Assembly (NCBI RefSeq): GCF_963678635.1
Contig: NC_087063.1
Span: forward strand, 66,950,471-67,014,470
Origin: Symsagittifera roscoffensis
Lineage: Eukaryota > Xenacoelomorpha > Acoela > Convolutidae
Length of the DNA stretch: 64,000 nucleotides
Direction: 5' to 3'
The stretch's first letter is position 1. The number at the start of each line of letters is the position of its first letter. A program made the translations under genes and the position numbers. The notes beneath the pieces are model-generated. The model saw only the letters and a program-made list of their open reading frames with translations, had not been told where the DNA came from and made no database searches. Positions 26,007-37,409 of this stretch are shown here, in pieces.

Positions 26007-26432
26007 TTGATAACTGCAAAAAGAAAAAATTTATTCCTTTTTACTTGTATTGTTTCAGACCCGGACATAAAAAAGAAAGAAGTGGATCAAAATATTCCTT
26101 TTGGAGGTCTGGTTGAATATGGAAATTTCTTTCTGGATTATTTTTTCGCAAACTCCAAAAATTTTAGACTAAATGCAATTCAAGGACTCTGCTGGATCTG
26201 TGAATTCTACTATCAAGAAGGACCTGGGTTTTGTTATGTTGCACCTAGTCCCCCCAGTTCATGCTTTCTTGGCCACATGACTGGATTACTTTCTGCTTAT
26301 ATGTTAAAATATTTGGTTCATCAGTATATGCGTTGGTCTATTGTTAATAATCTTAATTTAAAAAAAAAAAAAAAACAGATAACAGAAAGAGCAGGGTTGT
26401 TTTGTATTTTAAACGTTTTGAAAGCAATTTAG
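26007..26432 (+). pseudogene. Maverick-block unknown protein remnant (copy 1)
   Basis: This open frame of 141 codons has a protein-like middle (VDQNIPFGGLVEYGNF; CWICEFYYQEGPGFCYV) with several cysteines. Its end is altered by an A-run (about 26,358-26,374) that differs in length from copy 2, so the two copies terminate differently (141 against 120 codons). The family was not recognised. It sits upstream of the ATPase remnant in the same direction. Confidence 0.4.
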
Positions 26433-26679
26433 TGAAGGAGTTAGAAGTTTGTAAGGATGGACAAACTGTAAGATATTCTCTTCTTCCTCCCAGAAACTTC
26501 AAAGCAACATCCCAATTTTCTTGGCGTACAAAGCATCTTCATGGAATCAGTTGGAGGAGCGGTTACGGAAAATTATACTAAACCTGAAAAACAATGAAAT
26601 TTTGAGTAGCCTCAGAGAAAGAATTTTCCACAAACGGTTATAAAAATTTAAGATTCTGTCAGAGTTTTTGGAAAAAAAA

Positions 26680-27040
26680 TTATAAGATTGAACGGCTACG
26701 CTTGCCCAAAAATAAAGTTTTTTTAATTTTCAAAGATGAAGAAAAAGATTGGAGGTGTAGCAACTACCCAATTCGTCATGCAAAAACTCTTCGTTTTGCT
26801 GCAACAAAATCATTTGCATACCGAACATGGACTCGATGTTTTTTAACAAATTGTAAATCACAATAGTTTTATGTACTGCTATTTCTTAAACTTTAATTAA
26901 ATGTCATTGTCAACTTTTTTTCTATGTTTAAGATGGTCGATCAATGTGACAAGCCCGTAAATTTGGGAAGTTTTGTTTTTGATGAAGAAAATTATGATCA
27001 AAAGTCATGCATGTTGTTTGAAGGTACCTGTAATGTATGT
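26680..27040 (+). pseudogene. Maverick-block small frames before the ATPase (copy 1)
   Basis: Two protein-like stretches lie here: about 26,680-26,865 (ERLRLPKNKVFLIFKDEEKD..., rich in K and R) and about 26,933-27,035 (MVDQCDKPVNLGSF...). Both recur in copy 2 with few amino-acid changes. The function is unknown. Confidence 0.35.
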
Positions 27041-27221
27041 CTGTTAGTTTTTTCGCGCCAAATATTTGTTACAGTTTTGATGCTAGTATAATCAATCATT
27101 CGAATTACATTATCCACAACGTGTGAAGAAACGACAGTTAGGGTAGCTATCTTATCAAAAACAGTCGGTTGTTTTCTGCCATCTCCAAAGCTATGAACAA
27201 ATTAGCTTCTACCAAAGAACG

Positions 27222-27930
27222 AATTTTTTTCTCCTATTTGGACCAAGTGGATCTGCAAAACCTCATCTGACTTTTGATTGGTATTTTTCAACCAGCATTC
27301 GACAGAATTTTCTTCTTTTATCAACGTTATCAACCTCTTTATAGCCAAACGCAAAACAAAAAACTCAATTTGTCCGAAAAACATAATTGGAATTGACCGA
27401 AAACCTTCCCAATAAAAGAATTAAAGTTTTGCTTTTAATTGATTATTCTTGTGAAGAAATTTCAAATTCCAAACAAATTGTAAAATATGCCACTGCTGTA
27501 GAAGTGTCTGAATGAAATATACATCAAAAAGAAATTGTATCATCAAAGCAAACTGTGAAGAGATTTAGAATTACAAAATACATAGTCTTGTTCAAGTCAC
27601 CGAGAGATGTTTTACATATCAACACATTAAGTGAACAACTAGGTCTAGGATCTCACATTGAAACAGTTTTCTCAAGATGCAACATCAGTTCCTTATGGTC
27701 ATTTTTTTATTGATTCAACCCCAAAAACAGTTGATTCACTTATGTATTGCTCTAATACGAGCTCCGATTGCATAGGTCTCTATTCTCGCAATATTTCAAA
27801 TTGTTTCCGTAAGACTTCGAGAACAATTCACTCTCAATTTCCCAAAAGTTTTCTTTCAGTTTCTGAGCGAGTGTTAAGTAAACCTATTAAGAGGAGAGCT
27901 TCAAGACCTTCGGAAAGAAGACTTAGTAAA
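27222..27930 (+). pseudogene. Genome-packaging ATPase remnant, Maverick/Polinton type (copy 1)
   Basis: A Walker A-like loop GPSGSAKP lies at 27,240-27,263 (the last residue, normally S or T, is P). A downstream frame carries FKSPRDV (27,591-27,611), a hallmark segment of the FtsK/HerA-class packaging ATPases of Mavericks and their viral relatives. A third frame (27,658-27,975) holds the C-terminal part (DATSVPYGHFFIDSTPKT). At least two frameshifts and several stops separate these, and an 11-bp deletion relative to copy 2 lies just after the P-loop. In active elements the protein pumps DNA into capsids; this copy is dead. The duplication junction truncates the tail. Confidence 0.65.
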
Positions 27931-29033
27931 ATATCGAAACCAAATTTGAAGATATTTTTGCAATTTTCTTCTTGACTGTGATATTTTTTTCAGATTTTTT
28001 AAATTATTTTGTAAACATTTGATAGATTATTAAAAAAATTTTAGTTTTTCTTTGAAAAACTGATTTGATCACTTTTTACAAATCCATAACCATCAAAAAA
28101 ACAGTCAAGTACTCTTAACGAATCATGTTGGTTTTTTGGGTTTTGTACTTTACGAACTCTTTTAGTTTGTGTAGAAGCTAGTTTCTGATCAAAACAAAAT
28201 TATTGACGTTAGAATTTTTTGCGTAAAACCTTTATCTGCAAAAGTTTGAATTTTTCTGCTCCTTTTAATGTCAATTTGTGATGAACAGCGCAATCAAGTT
28301 GGTTGAAAACTTCGCCAATTGATGAAATAACAATCGAGTAAATCTGTATTTGTACAGAGTTTTAATACAATCAATAATTTGAGATGTGAAATGAAATTAA
28401 CTCTATCGTTGCAAAAAATGACTAATTATGAACCAATCAATTTTTAAAGAACGGTAAGAATTGTGGATAGAGACATAAAATCAATACGTTAAAAAATTTT
28501 TCTTAAGAATCACTAAACATGGAACTTTTTTACAATAATCAGAATAAAAGATGGGAAGACCTTGACACATAGTAGCAGCCATCTCGAACAATAATTTTAG
28601 CTGATAATTGTAGATTTATTTAGGAACAATAACGCCCTCACGGTTCCATTTTTGCACATTTCACACGAAAGTTCCAATTACAGGTCTATTTCTTTTTATG
28701 GTTAAATTGAATGACTCAAATATGCCTACTTCGTTTTCATTTAATCTCAAAATCTACTCTCTCATTGCTCCTCAAGTTGTCAGGCTATTCCCCTATTGAA
28801 AAATCTACTCAAGAAAAGTCACTAAAATTCTCAAAAACTCAAACAAGAATTGGGAGATTTTCTTGGTCCCAAAAATCCTACAAGGGGAAACTATACTTTG
28901 AACCATGCTTTCAATTATCCAAGAAAAATGAGTTGGAAAACAACTCGAAAAAAGACAGCAAGTCTATCTTGGTGAAATAGAAGGAGAAGTAACCGCAGCA
29001 ATTTGAAGTACTGTTATTCACAATGCTGAAAAA

Positions 29034-29700
29034 CTTGGACTCGTTCTTATACAGGAACTAACGTCTGACAAAGAGTCAACTATGGATCAGGAGCTTGCCA
29101 ACTGCTACAAAGTGTATGACAGCAACTTACAATAGAAGGCAAGTTAGTCTCACGATCAAGAAGTACAATATTGATAAGCCTCCCTACATTCATATTTGAT
29201 TCTTCACTGCAAAAAAGAATGAAGCAAAAAAATATGTTGCCTATTTAAACTTTACTTTGAACAAATTCAAATAACTGTCCCAAATTTTGGGTGAGTTTAT
29301 GTTTGTTGAGAACTGTAATGTAGAAAAAATTGTGTTGCTTATGTGTTAAATTGTATGAGTGGGATCATTGGTTTTTCAAGAAAAAAATATCTTGAATATC
29401 TCAATAAATTGAGACTTTTTCATCTTGCTCTACAAGAAAAAACCCAAAATAAGTCTCACTAACTGTTACGGAATCACAAAAATACCAAACTTGCAAAATT
29501 TGTTAATATACCAACAAATATCCCATTTTGAGTGGACTCTGCATAATGGTAGAAGAAACAATTACCTAGAATACGGATTGATTACCAAAAAAAAAGAACT
29601 TATAGAATATCGGAATCAATGGAAAAATAGTCAATCAAAACAACTACAAAGAAAAGAAAATGATAGATTGTTCGATATACTTACCTAATTACCAGATTAT
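29034..29700 (+). pseudogene. Broken Maverick-block frames, function not recognised (copy 2)
   Basis: This is the duplicate of 25,230-25,900. The frame 29,425-29,688 runs longer (87 codons) than in copy 1 because a stop in copy 1 reads as a sense codon here. Confidence 0.4.
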
Positions 29701-29810
29701 GTATGGACAATATAAAAAATTTGTATCATTATTGACGAATGCACTGTAGAAACGCACGTACAGAAATTGAAAGAAAGGTTTAAATTTTCTGGGATTATAA
29801 AACTACATTT

Positions 29811-30173
29811 TTGATAACTGCAAAAAGAAAAAATTTATTCCTTTTTACTTGTATTGTTTCAGACCCGGACATAAAAATGAAAGAAGTGGATCAAAATATT
29901 CCTTTTGGAGGTCTGGTTGAATATGGAAATTTCTTTCTGGATTATTTTTTCGCAAACTCCAAAAATTTTAGACTAAATGCAATTCAAGGACTCTGCTGGA
30001 TCTGTGAATTCTACTGTCAAAAAGGACCTGGGTTTTGTTATGTTGCACCTAGTCCCCCCAGTTCATGCTTTCTTGGCCACAAGACTGGATTACTTTCTGC
30101 TTATATGTTAAAATATTTGGTTCATCAGTATATGCGTTGGTCTATTGTTAATAATCTTAATTTAAAAAAATAA
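29811..30173 (+). pseudogene. Maverick-block unknown protein remnant (copy 2)
   Basis: This is the duplicate of 26,007-26,432 with a few substitutions and an in-frame stop after the A-rich stretch at 30,162-30,179. The family was not recognised. Confidence 0.4.
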
Positions 30174-30471
30174 AAAAAACAGATAACAGAAAGAGCAGGG
30201 TTGTTTTGTATTTTAAACGTTTTGAAAGCAATTTAGTGAAGGAGTTAGAAGTTTGTAAGGATGGACAAACTGTAAGATATTCTCTTCTTCCTCCCAGAAA
30301 CTTCAAAGCAACATCCCAATTTTCTTGGCGTACAAAGCATCTTCATGGAATCAGTTGGAGGAGCGGTTACGGAAAATTATACTAAACCTGAAAAACAATG
30401 AAATTTTGAGTAGCCTCAGAGAAAGAATTTTCCACAAACGGTTATAAAAATGTAAGATTCTGTCAGAGTTT

Positions 30472-30840
30472 TTGGAAAAAAAAAATTATAAGATTGAACG
30501 GCTACGCTTGCCCAAAAATAAAGTTTTTTTAATTTTCAAAGATGAAGAAAAGGATTGGAGGTGTAGCAACTACCCAATTCGTCATGCAAAAACTCTTCGT
30601 TTTGCTGCAACAAAATCATTTGCATACGGAACATGGACTCGATGTTTTTTAAACAAATTGTAAATCACAATAATTTTATTGTACTGCTATTTCTTAAACT
30701 TTAATTAAATGTCATTGTCAACTTTTTTTCTAGGTTTAAGATGGTCGATCAATGTGACAAGCCCGTAAATATGGGAAGTTTTGTTATTGATGAAGAAAAT
30801 TATGATCAAAAGTCATGGATGTTGTTTGAAGGTACCTGTA
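30472..30840 (+). pseudogene. Maverick-block small frames before the ATPase (copy 2)
   Basis: This is the duplicate of 26,680-27,040. The 63-codon frame at 30,472-30,663 and the MVDQCDKPV stretch near 30,740 are kept. Confidence 0.35.
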
Positions 30841-31019
30841 ATATATGTCTGTTAGTTTTTTCGCGCCAAATATTTGTTACAGTTTTGATGCTAGTATAAT
30901 CAATCACTCGAATTATATTATCCACAACGTGTGAAGAAACGACAGCTAGGGTAGCTATCTTATCAAAAACAGTCGGTTGTTTTCTACCATCTCCAAAGCT
31001 ATGAACAAATTAGCTTCTA

Positions 31020-31828
31020 CCATAGAACGAATTTTTTTTCTCCTATTTGGACCAAGTGGATCTGCAAAACCTCATCTTACTTTTGATTAGTTGAAAATTG
31101 GTATTTTTTAACCAGCATTCGACAGAATTTTCCTCTTTTATCAACGTTATCAACCTCTTTATAGTCAAACGCAAAACAAAAATCTCGATTTGTCCGAAAA
31201 GTATATTTGGAATTGACCGAAAACCTTCCCAATAAAAGAATTAAGTTTTTGCTTTTAATTGATTATTCTTGTGAAGAAATTTCAAATTCCAAACAAATTG
31301 TAAAATATGCCACTGCTGTAGAAGTGTCTGAATGAAATATACATCAAAAAGAATTTGTCTCATCAAAGCAAACAGTGAAGAGATTTAGAATTACAAAATA
31401 CATAGTCTTGTTCAAGTCATCGAGAGATGTTTTACATATCAACACATTAAGTGAACAACTAGGTCTAGGATCTCACATTGAAACAGTTTTCTCAAGATGC
31501 AACATCAGTTCCTTATGGTCATTTTTTGATTGATTCAAACCCAAAAACAGTTGATTCACTTATGTATTGCTCTAATACGAGCTCCGATTGCATAGGTCTC
31601 TATTCTCGCAATATTTCAAATTGTTTCCGTAAGACTTCGAGAACAATTCACTCTCAATTTCCCAAAAGTTTTCTTTCAGTTTCTGAGCGAGTGTTAAGTA
31701 AACCTATTAAGAGGAGAGCTTCAAGACCTTCGGAAAGAAGACGTAGTAAAATATCGAAACCACATTTTAGAAATAAACCGAGAAAGAACTGCTCTACACA
31801 AAAGAAAGATTATTTTAAGCTCAACTAA
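31020..31828 (+). pseudogene. Genome-packaging ATPase remnant, Maverick/Polinton type (copy 2)
   Basis: It has the same P-loop-like GPSGSAKP (31,049-31,072). It keeps 11 bp (about 31,089-31,099) missing from copy 1, so the frame after the P-loop continues further, apart from one amber codon. The FKSPRDV segment is changed to FKSSRDV (31,411-31,431). The C-terminal frame 31,478-31,828 continues past the duplication boundary into a basic tail. It is non-functional. Together the copies show independent decay after duplication. Confidence 0.65.
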
Positions 31829-32043
31829 AGGGTAACAATTGATACCTATCATCAACCCTTTTGTCATTAACCGACTGACATAGGCAGAAACTGTTTGTTT
31901 TAATTCCGTACTCTTATTATCAATCAAAAATTTCCGTACACTTCCAAGAAAACAAAAGATGGAACAAAAAGTAACAAAAAAAGAGACTGACCAAAAAAAT
32001 TGCTTTCAAAAACTGCAATTTTCCATAAAAAAGATTTCTGGAA

Positions 32044-32531
32044 AAAAACACTCCTGAAAAGTTTTTGGTTGATAAAGGAACATAATATGGGGTAACTTTC
32101 ACAAAATTTTGCAAGGAGAAAGACATTGAAGTTTACTCACCAATGAGTGAAAGAAAGCTGCATTTGCAGAGAGAGCCAATCAGTCATTAAAACATATAAT
32201 ACCTTGTTAACTTGAAGATCATGATGAAAAATTTCTTCTTTTCTGAAATTACAGCATTTTGTTTATACTTTGAATTGTCGTAAAAAATTTTATATCGGAA
32301 AATCTATTTTTTAATCAAAAATCGTTAATGAAAATTACTAAACCAAAACTCAAAATTGAAGATAGGGTGAGAATTTCGAAAAGTGATATTCAGTTCCGAA
32401 AAGGATACAAGCCACAGTTTACAGATGAAATTCTTATAAAATCGGCAATAAACACTAAAAAAGTTCCTACATACGTCATCAAAGATCTCAAAAACGAAGA
32501 AAACATGGGAAAATTTCACGAAAAAATCTGA
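32044..32531 (+). pseudogene. Maverick/Polinton-type integrase remnant
   Basis: The core fragment at 32,044-32,190 reads KNTPEKFLVDKGT, a stop, then YGVTFTKFCKEKDIEVYSP and ERKLHLQREP. This matches the central Asp region and Glu region of retroviral-type (rve) integrases. A second frame at 32,328-32,531 carries the C-terminal domain with DRVRISK, KGYKPQFTDE and YVIKDL, the chromo-like tail of Maverick integrases (as in C. elegans F54H12.3-type annotations). The first catalytic Asp region is not found, and stops and a frameshift separate the parts. The normal role is inserting the element into host DNA. Confidence 0.7.
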
Positions 32532-32883
32532 GATTTTTTAGATTAAAAGTTAGTCATTTTTAAAATTAAATTTCTTTTGATCAATTGTCATGGATTGATT
32601 TCTAATGCTTTTTTAAATTGTTATCCGATTGATAGTTTTAGTTCATTTGCAAAACTTCTGTCGGAAAAAAAATAAATCTTTAAGGAGAATGGCAACTTGC
32701 TAATTCAGAAAATTCACCCTTCATTGTACCAAAACGATACTGAGGGAAGTTTTTTTTATAGACGTTTTTCCGAGAAACTCTTTGGATAAAAAATAGATTT
32801 AACAGATGCATTTTGACCCCGGATTGTATCTAAGCATTATTGATGTAGTTGTACGTTGAATGACAAAGTTAGTAAACGTATAA

Positions 32884-33072
32884 ATGCAAAAAAAAAAATT
32901 ATATAACGGAATTTATGTATTAGTAGATAAGATTTCACAAAAAATAGCAATTCTTTTACCTGAGAGTCAATCAGTAATTCCCAATCAAATTGCTGATTTG
33001 AGCCACGTTTTTCGTTGTGATTTAAGGCAGAATTGGACAGTGGTTTATATGAAAGGAAAAGGTCCACTTTAA
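32884..33072 (+). pseudogene. Small Maverick-block frame, unknown
   Basis: A 62-codon frame (MQKKKLYNGIYVLV...) lies between the integrase remnant and the F54H12.2-like remnant on the same strand. There are no recognisable motifs. It is called only because of its position and protein-like composition. Confidence 0.3.
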
Positions 33073-33114
33073 CATCATAACAACCCTTACGACATTATAA
33101 AATTACATTCTCTG

Positions 33115-33306
33115 ATGATTTATAGTGATCTTATAAAATATAATATAGTAGTTGTTATAAAAAAAAAAACTCTTTTAGTGCGTTATATTTCTTTTATTTT
33201 CAAGGAAAAACATGAGGACATAATTTCTACAGGACAGTACAAAAACTATCAATCCTTTACGAATCTACAATTGAAAAATTTTCGAAGAAATCTTTTCATA
33301 GCATAA
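33115..33306 (+). pseudogene. Small Maverick-block frame, unknown
   Basis: A 63-codon frame has a protein-like stretch (DIISTGQYKNYQSFTNLQLK). It is collinear with its neighbours and probably part of a structural or accessory gene of the element. The function is not assignable. Confidence 0.35.
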
Positions 33307-33403
33307 AAAAAAACTAAGGGATATCAGGCGAAAAAATTCTCTTTGTGCTCGTAGGAAATGCGCGAACGGTTCTCTTGTTCCACAAGATTTCGGATAATCA
33401 ATT

Positions 33404-33670
33404 TTGACTTATACTTCATACAAAATGGTGGCTCAAAGTTCAGCTAACTTAACATTTTTCGTGGAAATGCAAGACAGCCTGGAAGAGGTTTTGGTACTCC
33501 CGTACAGACTCTTGGGAGAACTGCAACCCCCTTTATTAAAAATATATAGTCCTAGCTGCAAAAAGATTTGCAAAAGATGTTGGAATAAAAACAATTCAAA
33601 AACAGTTGTGAGGTGGAAAAAAGATCCAAGCGTAGAGCTAGTAGAACCATTTCTCGAAAAAATAGGTTGA
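33404..33670 (+). pseudogene. Small Maverick-block frame, unknown
   Basis: An 88-codon frame with a cysteine/lysine-rich centre (CKKICKRCW) ends 40 bp before the F54H12.2-like start. The function is unknown. Confidence 0.3.
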
Positions 33671-33710
33671 AAAACAATCGCTCTCGCAAAGATATTTTTG
33701 ACAAATTAGA

Positions 33711-34975
33711 ATGACTTTAATTCAAAGCAGACCTTTTCGGTACGGGGCTTCTACAAAATTTTCCCTAAAAATTTTTGATAATGTCCCAGTTTTGGAAGCA
33801 ATTCTTTCTTTTTACGGGCAAGCAGTATTTCCTAATACTTCTCTAGATGAAAGCAGTATTGAGTTTGAGTTTTAATTTGAAACTGATCGTATTGTCTACT
33901 TGGATATGCGTGATATCTATCTAAGTTTGAAGCTTCAATTGTTCAAGGGAAGGCTGTTTGATGCTTTCAAGATAGAAAAAGCAAATCATAAAGCAAAATC
34001 GGAGGTTGATTCACATGAGGAACCAGAACCTTTTTTTAACTTTTATAAACAATCTTCCTCATTCTCTATTCTTCAATTAGAAAGTTAATTTTAAAATTAC
34101 AAAGGATTACAACGCCAATGGCTTAAATCCTCACTAAGCACAAATATCGAGTGAATTCAACTCGTTGGCAGAGAGTAATAAAAGAATACTTGGTATAGTT
34201 TTAAATTCCCGAAACCTCCAAGGGCATGGATATAGTTTTAAAAAGTTCCCGATGCTTTTTTTATGCATTCGTTCATTGATAGAGCAAATCCTTAGGAACA
34301 GGGATAACGTTTTCACTTTTTGGGAGGCTCGCCATTGATTTGTTTACTTGCGAAAAATTGTTACTACCAAAATCCAAAGTTCAAATTAACCTTATTAGAT
34401 CTAGACCTAACTCTTACATGGTATCTGATAACCCAAATGTCAGTTTGAAAATTGTCGATTGTTCGCTGTTTACTGGAAGAATTTTAGTTGCCCTTCCTAA
34501 TCATCATTACTTGCAATTGAATCTGGAAAGGGAATCTGCTCATTACAATCACCTGGAAACTATAGCACGAACATTATCATTCCATCTTGTCAGTACCAGT
34601 TCATTCACGAAAATGATTTCAATAATTCTCCACTAAGAAGAATAGCTGTTGCAGTGAATACAAATTCAGCTGTTGTCGAATCTTAATTGGAAAAAGCTTC
34701 CAATTATCATCAATTTCATTTGAGAGAGCTTGCAATTCTTCGGGATGGAAGAGCAATTGTTTCATTAGAAACAACTTCTCCTTTACGCCCCTATCTTACA
34801 ACAATGGAAGCAGTGCTCTATAACGATGATTTCTCAGCTCTTCCTATAGAAAATTTTCAAAGTCTTTATATTCTAGGTTTTGAATTGACTTCACTACAGG
34901 ATGCAGCTGAACAGTTGCATTATCCAGAACCTAGTGGAGAAAGCTTGAGATTAGAAATGTAGCAGGAACAATTGG
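33711..34975 (+). pseudogene. F54H12.2-like Maverick protein remnant (putative structural protein)
   Basis: The start ATG at 33,711 is followed by an in-frame stop near 33,873. Then come LDMRDIYLSLKLQLFKGRLF (from about 33,901) and, in shifted frames, a region at 34,140-34,340, then 34,340-34,636 (NPNVSLKIVDCSLFTGRILV) and 34,687-34,962 (TSLQDAAEQLHYPEPSGESL). This series matches the family often annotated 'uncharacterised protein F54H12.2-like', found beside integrase and ATPase genes in invertebrate Mavericks. Several frameshifts and stops make it non-functional. A role in the virus-like particle is inferred from context. It is the rightmost recognised gene of the relic. Confidence 0.65.
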
Positions 34976-35141
34976 CGACGAGTTTGTGCAAAATTAGCCG
35001 GAGGATGAGGAACCCGTTTTGCACATTTCAATGGTATGTAACAAAACGCCGTATTTATTTGATATAATTGTCGACCCGCTAGTCTGCAAGTATAATTGTC
35101 TTTCTACTAGTCTGCATTTAAATCAAAATCACTGTTTTAGC

Positions 35142-35581
35142 CCTCTATTTCAAGGAATGACGGCGAAACCTCCAAGGGCACTGCTCCAGGTACTGTTGGC
35201 AACGAAGTGACAAACACTATTGATGAAGATACCTCGGAAGTCACCGGCCAGTTGCCAATTGGTGCGTCAGCTGCGTCAATTAGGATGGTACCACTTCCCC
35301 AGGTACCTATTGGACCGTGTCTGAGGCCAGATCCACTTCCTCTCGTACCAGAGTTTGTTTCGCCCTTTCCTCTACCAGGCTCCATTTCGCCAATTCATAG
35401 TCTGGTTGACGCAGATCTGAGGACAGATCAACGAACTCCTCTGGTGCGGATACAGAAACCAAAAGCAGCTCTTGGGGAAAGCCAAAAGCTCTTGGGGAGT
35501 TTTGCCGTGGTTTCAGACAGCTCTTGTAGCACGAGTGCCAATCATATTGACCTGTTACCTCCAATTGCATTGGCGAACTAA
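35142..35581 (+). pseudogene. Pro/Ser-rich open exon of unknown protein
   Basis: An acceptor-like gttttag ends at 35,141 and an open frame follows to 35,581 with low-complexity, P-, L- and S-rich sequence (PLPQVPIGPCLRPDPLPLVP). Codon usage and GC differ from the AT-rich flanks, so it looks like a real exon. It may be the 5' part of the JmjC gene downstream or a separate gene. No domain was recognised. Confidence 0.4.
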
Positions 35582-35634
35582 GAGACTTTCGCAAGAAAGC
35601 ATCTGAAACTAAAATTAGCTCAAAGTCGTTTTAA

Positions 35635-36913
35635 TTGAACTTCGATCATCTTTTTTGGATATTTTGTTTGATCATGCCTGCCTCAAGTCTAATACAGTGC
35701 GTGCCTGCGATTGATCTTGTCAACTGGATCCAGTCAGACTGGTTTACTGGTCAACAAGGGGCCTTGTTAGTTCTATCGGCTGAATCCATCAAAGGGTTCA
35801 AAAGCCAACAGGCGGATAGTTACCAGTTTCACAGCCGAATGTATGGGGACAGTTTCATTGACGAAATTCTGAAGGAATAACCCGAGGAAGACAGCTAGAC
35901 GGTAGATCTTAAAGGAAAAGGTAATCAATTTGTAAAGTAATTAGACTCCTAATCAGACTCCAGTTTTCAAATAAGTTTAACCTCACTTTTGTGTTCAATC
36001 CTAGGAATATATACCATCAATTAAGCCAGCTGATGTTCAACCTTTGTTCCGATTAAGGCCGCCAATGTTCTGGAATATCATTGATGCTGATACTTCCTTG
36101 TCGGCCGCCACAAAATTCTCTGTTCCAAAAGCAGTCAAGGATATGACGTTGGGACACATACGTAAAAGGAAGTTGGAGAAGACAGAAGTACCGACGAAGG
36201 AGTCAAGCTATCTGCTGTTATCGCAGGCTCGTGCAATAACACCATTTCAAAAGAATTTCTCCGTTACATCTGTGATGTGATTTTTAGTCAAAGGTTAAAC
36301 AAAGTTTGGTGCACAATTTTTTCAACGAATTATATAAATATGTTCCATTTAGTTCTTTTTTTTCTTGTAGGCTGCAAAACATTTTATTTGATGGTTCCGT
36401 CGGTCAACAACAAGAAAATAATTCAGGAATATCTGATGCAGCAATCTCTGGTTTGGAAACCGGTGTTTCCCGGGGATTAATCTCGCTGTGATGCTGGAGG
36501 GTGTCAGAAAGTTGTTCTGAAGGAGCCTCAGGCCCTTGTTATGCCAGCTGGCATGATACACATGGTTGAAACCCACTCAGAGTCAGTAACTCTGGGTGTC
36601 AATTTCATTCATCGTGGACACCTGCTGACGGCTGCCAGAGCTTTTCGACATGAGCGAAAAGACGAAGAGGCCTTCAGCAGCTGGTACCCTGTTTTTCCGA
36701 TGTTGGATCTGAACGAGTTTATGGTGCATCTGTGGTTAGTATCAAAGATTAAACTGATAGGTTTTTGTCGAAATAAATGATAATAGAGAAAGATATTTTT
36801 ATAGCATCAGAGACGCAATCCCGCCGCAAGAATCAGAAGATCTGGAGGAGGTCTGGAGATTTCTGACGGCGCACGACAAAGCCTTAGATAACCACCTTGC
36901 AAGAATAATTTAC
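35635..36913 (+). pseudogene. JmjC-domain protein (KDM2/KDM7-like), catalytic ligands lost, in-frame stops
   Basis: Pieces are 35,635-35,880, 36,005-36,293, 36,371-36,734 and 36,805-36,913, the last three joined by GT-AG introns in agreeing phase. The second piece contains ITPFQKNFSVTSV, aligned to the family's T-D-F-H-x-D-F-G-G-T-S-V, so the Fe-binding His and Asp are Gln and Asn (36,248-36,256). A TGA (36,278-36,280) sits where the family has Trp or Tyr. The third piece has CKTFYLMVPS, then TAA (36,478-36,480), then MPAGMIHMVETHSES, which keeps the third ligand His (36,559-36,561), and LGVNFIHRG. Such proteins demethylate histone lysines in the nucleus; this copy could not. It is most likely a decaying gene. 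The 35,635 piece is the least certain. Confidence 0.6.
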
Positions 36914-36939
36914 GTAAGTACTTCTGGCCGAATTTCATC

Positions 36940-37400
36940 CCAGATTATGAAATACTTACTTCCGTATCCCAAAAACTGCACCCAGTTTAATCGCATTAAC
37001 TGAAATACTCAATTAATCCCAAAAGTTGAGTTTTGTCATCCCGTATACTGAAATGTTTACTTCATCCCAAAAACTCAGTTTAACTTTTGATAATTTTGTA
37101 TTTTAAGCCAACAACTAAGGAAAGGCTGGCGAATAAATAAACAATGGACAGTCTCTTCCACCACCATCGTGCGTCATGCGGAGTATTGCCAGTGGGAGCA
37201 TTGCCTGCCCAAAAATCAGTCCAAAGGGCCTGAAGACCTTCTATTACCACATTCGATAGTCTGTACAGTTTTTTTAACGAACATATGCAAAATGTCTAGA
37301 TTTATTAATTGACATTTTAAAAACAGTTGTCTTTCTATAAATTGAATAAATTTTAAAAATTCTAAATATTAGCATGCAGTCTGAGTAACTAACTGAATTA
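36940..37400. other. Intronic or intergenic AT-rich DNA
   Basis: Phrases like actgaaat(a/g)..tacttcatcccaaaaact recur near 36,955, 37,010 and 37,050. Around 37,140-37,255 (acaatggacagtctcttccaccacc...) GC is higher and may be coding, but no product was recognised. Confidence 0.35.
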
Positions 37401-37409
37401 CTGAATTTT

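Larger units (their letters stand above)
24113..27940. repeat. 3.83 kb tandem duplication, copy 1 (Maverick-like DNA)
   Basis: It starts caaatttgaagatatttttgc and runs to atatcgaaac; the same sequence restarts at 27,941. The copies agree over their full length with substitutions and small indels (mid-90s percent by eye, not computed). Most stop codons are shared, so coding decay largely preceded the duplication. The first 700 bp holds no recognised gene. The rest holds broken Maverick/Polinton-type frames listed separately. Confidence 0.9.
27941..31760. repeat. 3.83 kb tandem duplication, copy 2 (Maverick-like DNA)
   Basis: This is the direct repeat of 24,113-27,940. The junction at 27,940/27,941 joins ...atatcgaaac to caaatttgaag. 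The sequence after copy 2 (cacattttagaaataaacc) is the undisturbed continuation of the relic, which indicates that copy 2 is joined to the original right flank. Confidence 0.9.
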
